Source: an uncultured Acidovorax sp. (lineage in GTDB: Bacteria; Pseudomonadota; Gammaproteobacteria; Burkholderiales; Burkholderiaceae_C). Taken from it: a stretch of 58,451 nt of DNA. The stretch lies in NCBI GenBank assembly GCA_913774625.1, contig CAJYHL010000035.1, positions 1 through 58,451 of the forward strand, written 5' to 3'. This document shows, piece by piece, positions 58,372 to 58,451 of the stretch (within the stretch, counting starts at the first letter, position 1; the number at the start of each line of letters is the position of its first letter). The notes below the pieces were generated by a model, which worked only from the letters and a program-made list of their open reading frames with translations, was not told where the DNA came from and ran no database searches. The position numbers were made by a program, and so were the translations under genes.

Positions 58372-58451
58372 TTACAGGACGCGCTGAACCCACTTGTAGA
58401 GCTTGATCACGACGACCAGGCTGATCACGGCGACACCGATTGCGCTGATCG
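58372..58451 (-). CDS. Major coat protein pVIII, C-terminal part
   Basis: The last 26 codons are visible (ending LVVVIKLYKWVQRVL, stop TAA). A hydrophobic helix ending in a Lys-rich tail matches the C-terminus of filamentous phage major coat proteins, whose basic end faces the DNA. The start lies outside the window. It is the first visible gene of the module, followed by a terminator. Confidence 0.85.
   Translation of the reverse strand, partial: ISAIGVAVISLVVVIKLYKWVQRVL

Larger units (their letters stand above)
53922..58451 (-). mobile_element. Filamentous (inovirus) prophage, partial; continues past the window
   Basis: Minus-strand gene order pVIII (partial) - terminator - 19-aa hydrophobic peptide - pIII - pVI - Zot/pI - coiled-coil membrane protein - small serine recombinase. 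This is the inovirus structural and assembly module followed by an integration gene, as in Ralstonia RSM-type phages, which also use a resolvase-like recombinase. Replication, ssDNA-binding and repressor genes and the other attachment site lie beyond 58451. The left end abuts hrcA (9 bp). Attachment sequences cannot be defined from one end. Confidence 0.88.

Overview
The window is high-GC DNA with dense coding, short intergenic gaps and many 4-nt start/stop overlaps. The housekeeping block (hemW-rdgB-rph, PP2C phosphatase/Ser-Thr kinase, yicC-gmk-rpoZ-spoT-greB, hrcA) and the gene styles point to a betaproteobacterium of the Comamonadaceae, most likely Acidovorax/Paracidovorax. The genus is an inference, since no rRNA is present.

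Layout. 1-4.3 kb: the 3' part of a large type VI secretion effector-like gene plus a membrane-protein partner. 4.3-10.6 kb: a catabolic operon on the minus strand (oxidoreductase, aldehyde dehydrogenase, DUF3100-like transporter, M20 amidohydrolase) with a divergent LysR regulator. 10.7-18.7 kb: a TetR repressor diverging across a near-perfect palindrome from a second catabolic operon (FGGY sugar kinase, class II aldolase, class III PLP enzyme, degenerate aldolase paralogue, MFS transporter, aldehyde dehydrogenase). 19.1-31.5 kb: a sensory island with two chemoreceptors, a five-gene operon (receiver, HD-GYP, periplasmic binding protein, two histidine kinases) whose genes all overlap by 4 nt, a receiver-Hpt protein, an HTH-receiver protein and a signal-less binding protein. 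31.5-35.7 kb: hydrolase, M14 peptidase, a tiny membrane protein, a SPOR protein and an I78 lipoprotein. 35.7-45.3 kb: core housekeeping genes. 45.4-52.9 kb: a small Pro-rich ORF, tRNA-Arg(ACG), an amine/aldehyde oxidation pair, a GH16 glycosidase, a YdeP-type molybdopterin oxidoreductase and a CAU tRNA. 52.9-53.9 kb: hrcA. 53.9 kb to the end: the right-hand part of a filamentous (inovirus) prophage.

The prophage runs on the minus strand in the classical order pVIII - tiny hydrophobic peptide - pIII - pVI - Zot/pI, then a coiled-coil membrane protein and a small serine recombinase. Its replication genes and other end lie outside the window. The recombinase gene stops 9 bp before the hrcA start codon, so the element sits exactly at the 5' edge of the heat-shock repressor gene. 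The pIII linker is encoded by long hexanucleotide tandem repeats that can vary in length without a frameshift.

The strongest candidates for something undescribed are the sensory island (a binding protein co-translated with two kinases, a receiver and a c-di-GMP phosphodiesterase, flanked by chemoreceptors), the kinase/PLP enzyme/aldolase pathway with a zinc-site-less aldolase paralogue, and the serine-recombinase inovirus at hrcA. A 70-bp repeat occurs in inverted orientation at both ends of the first 21 kb (positions 31-100 and 20868-20937) and may mark recombination.
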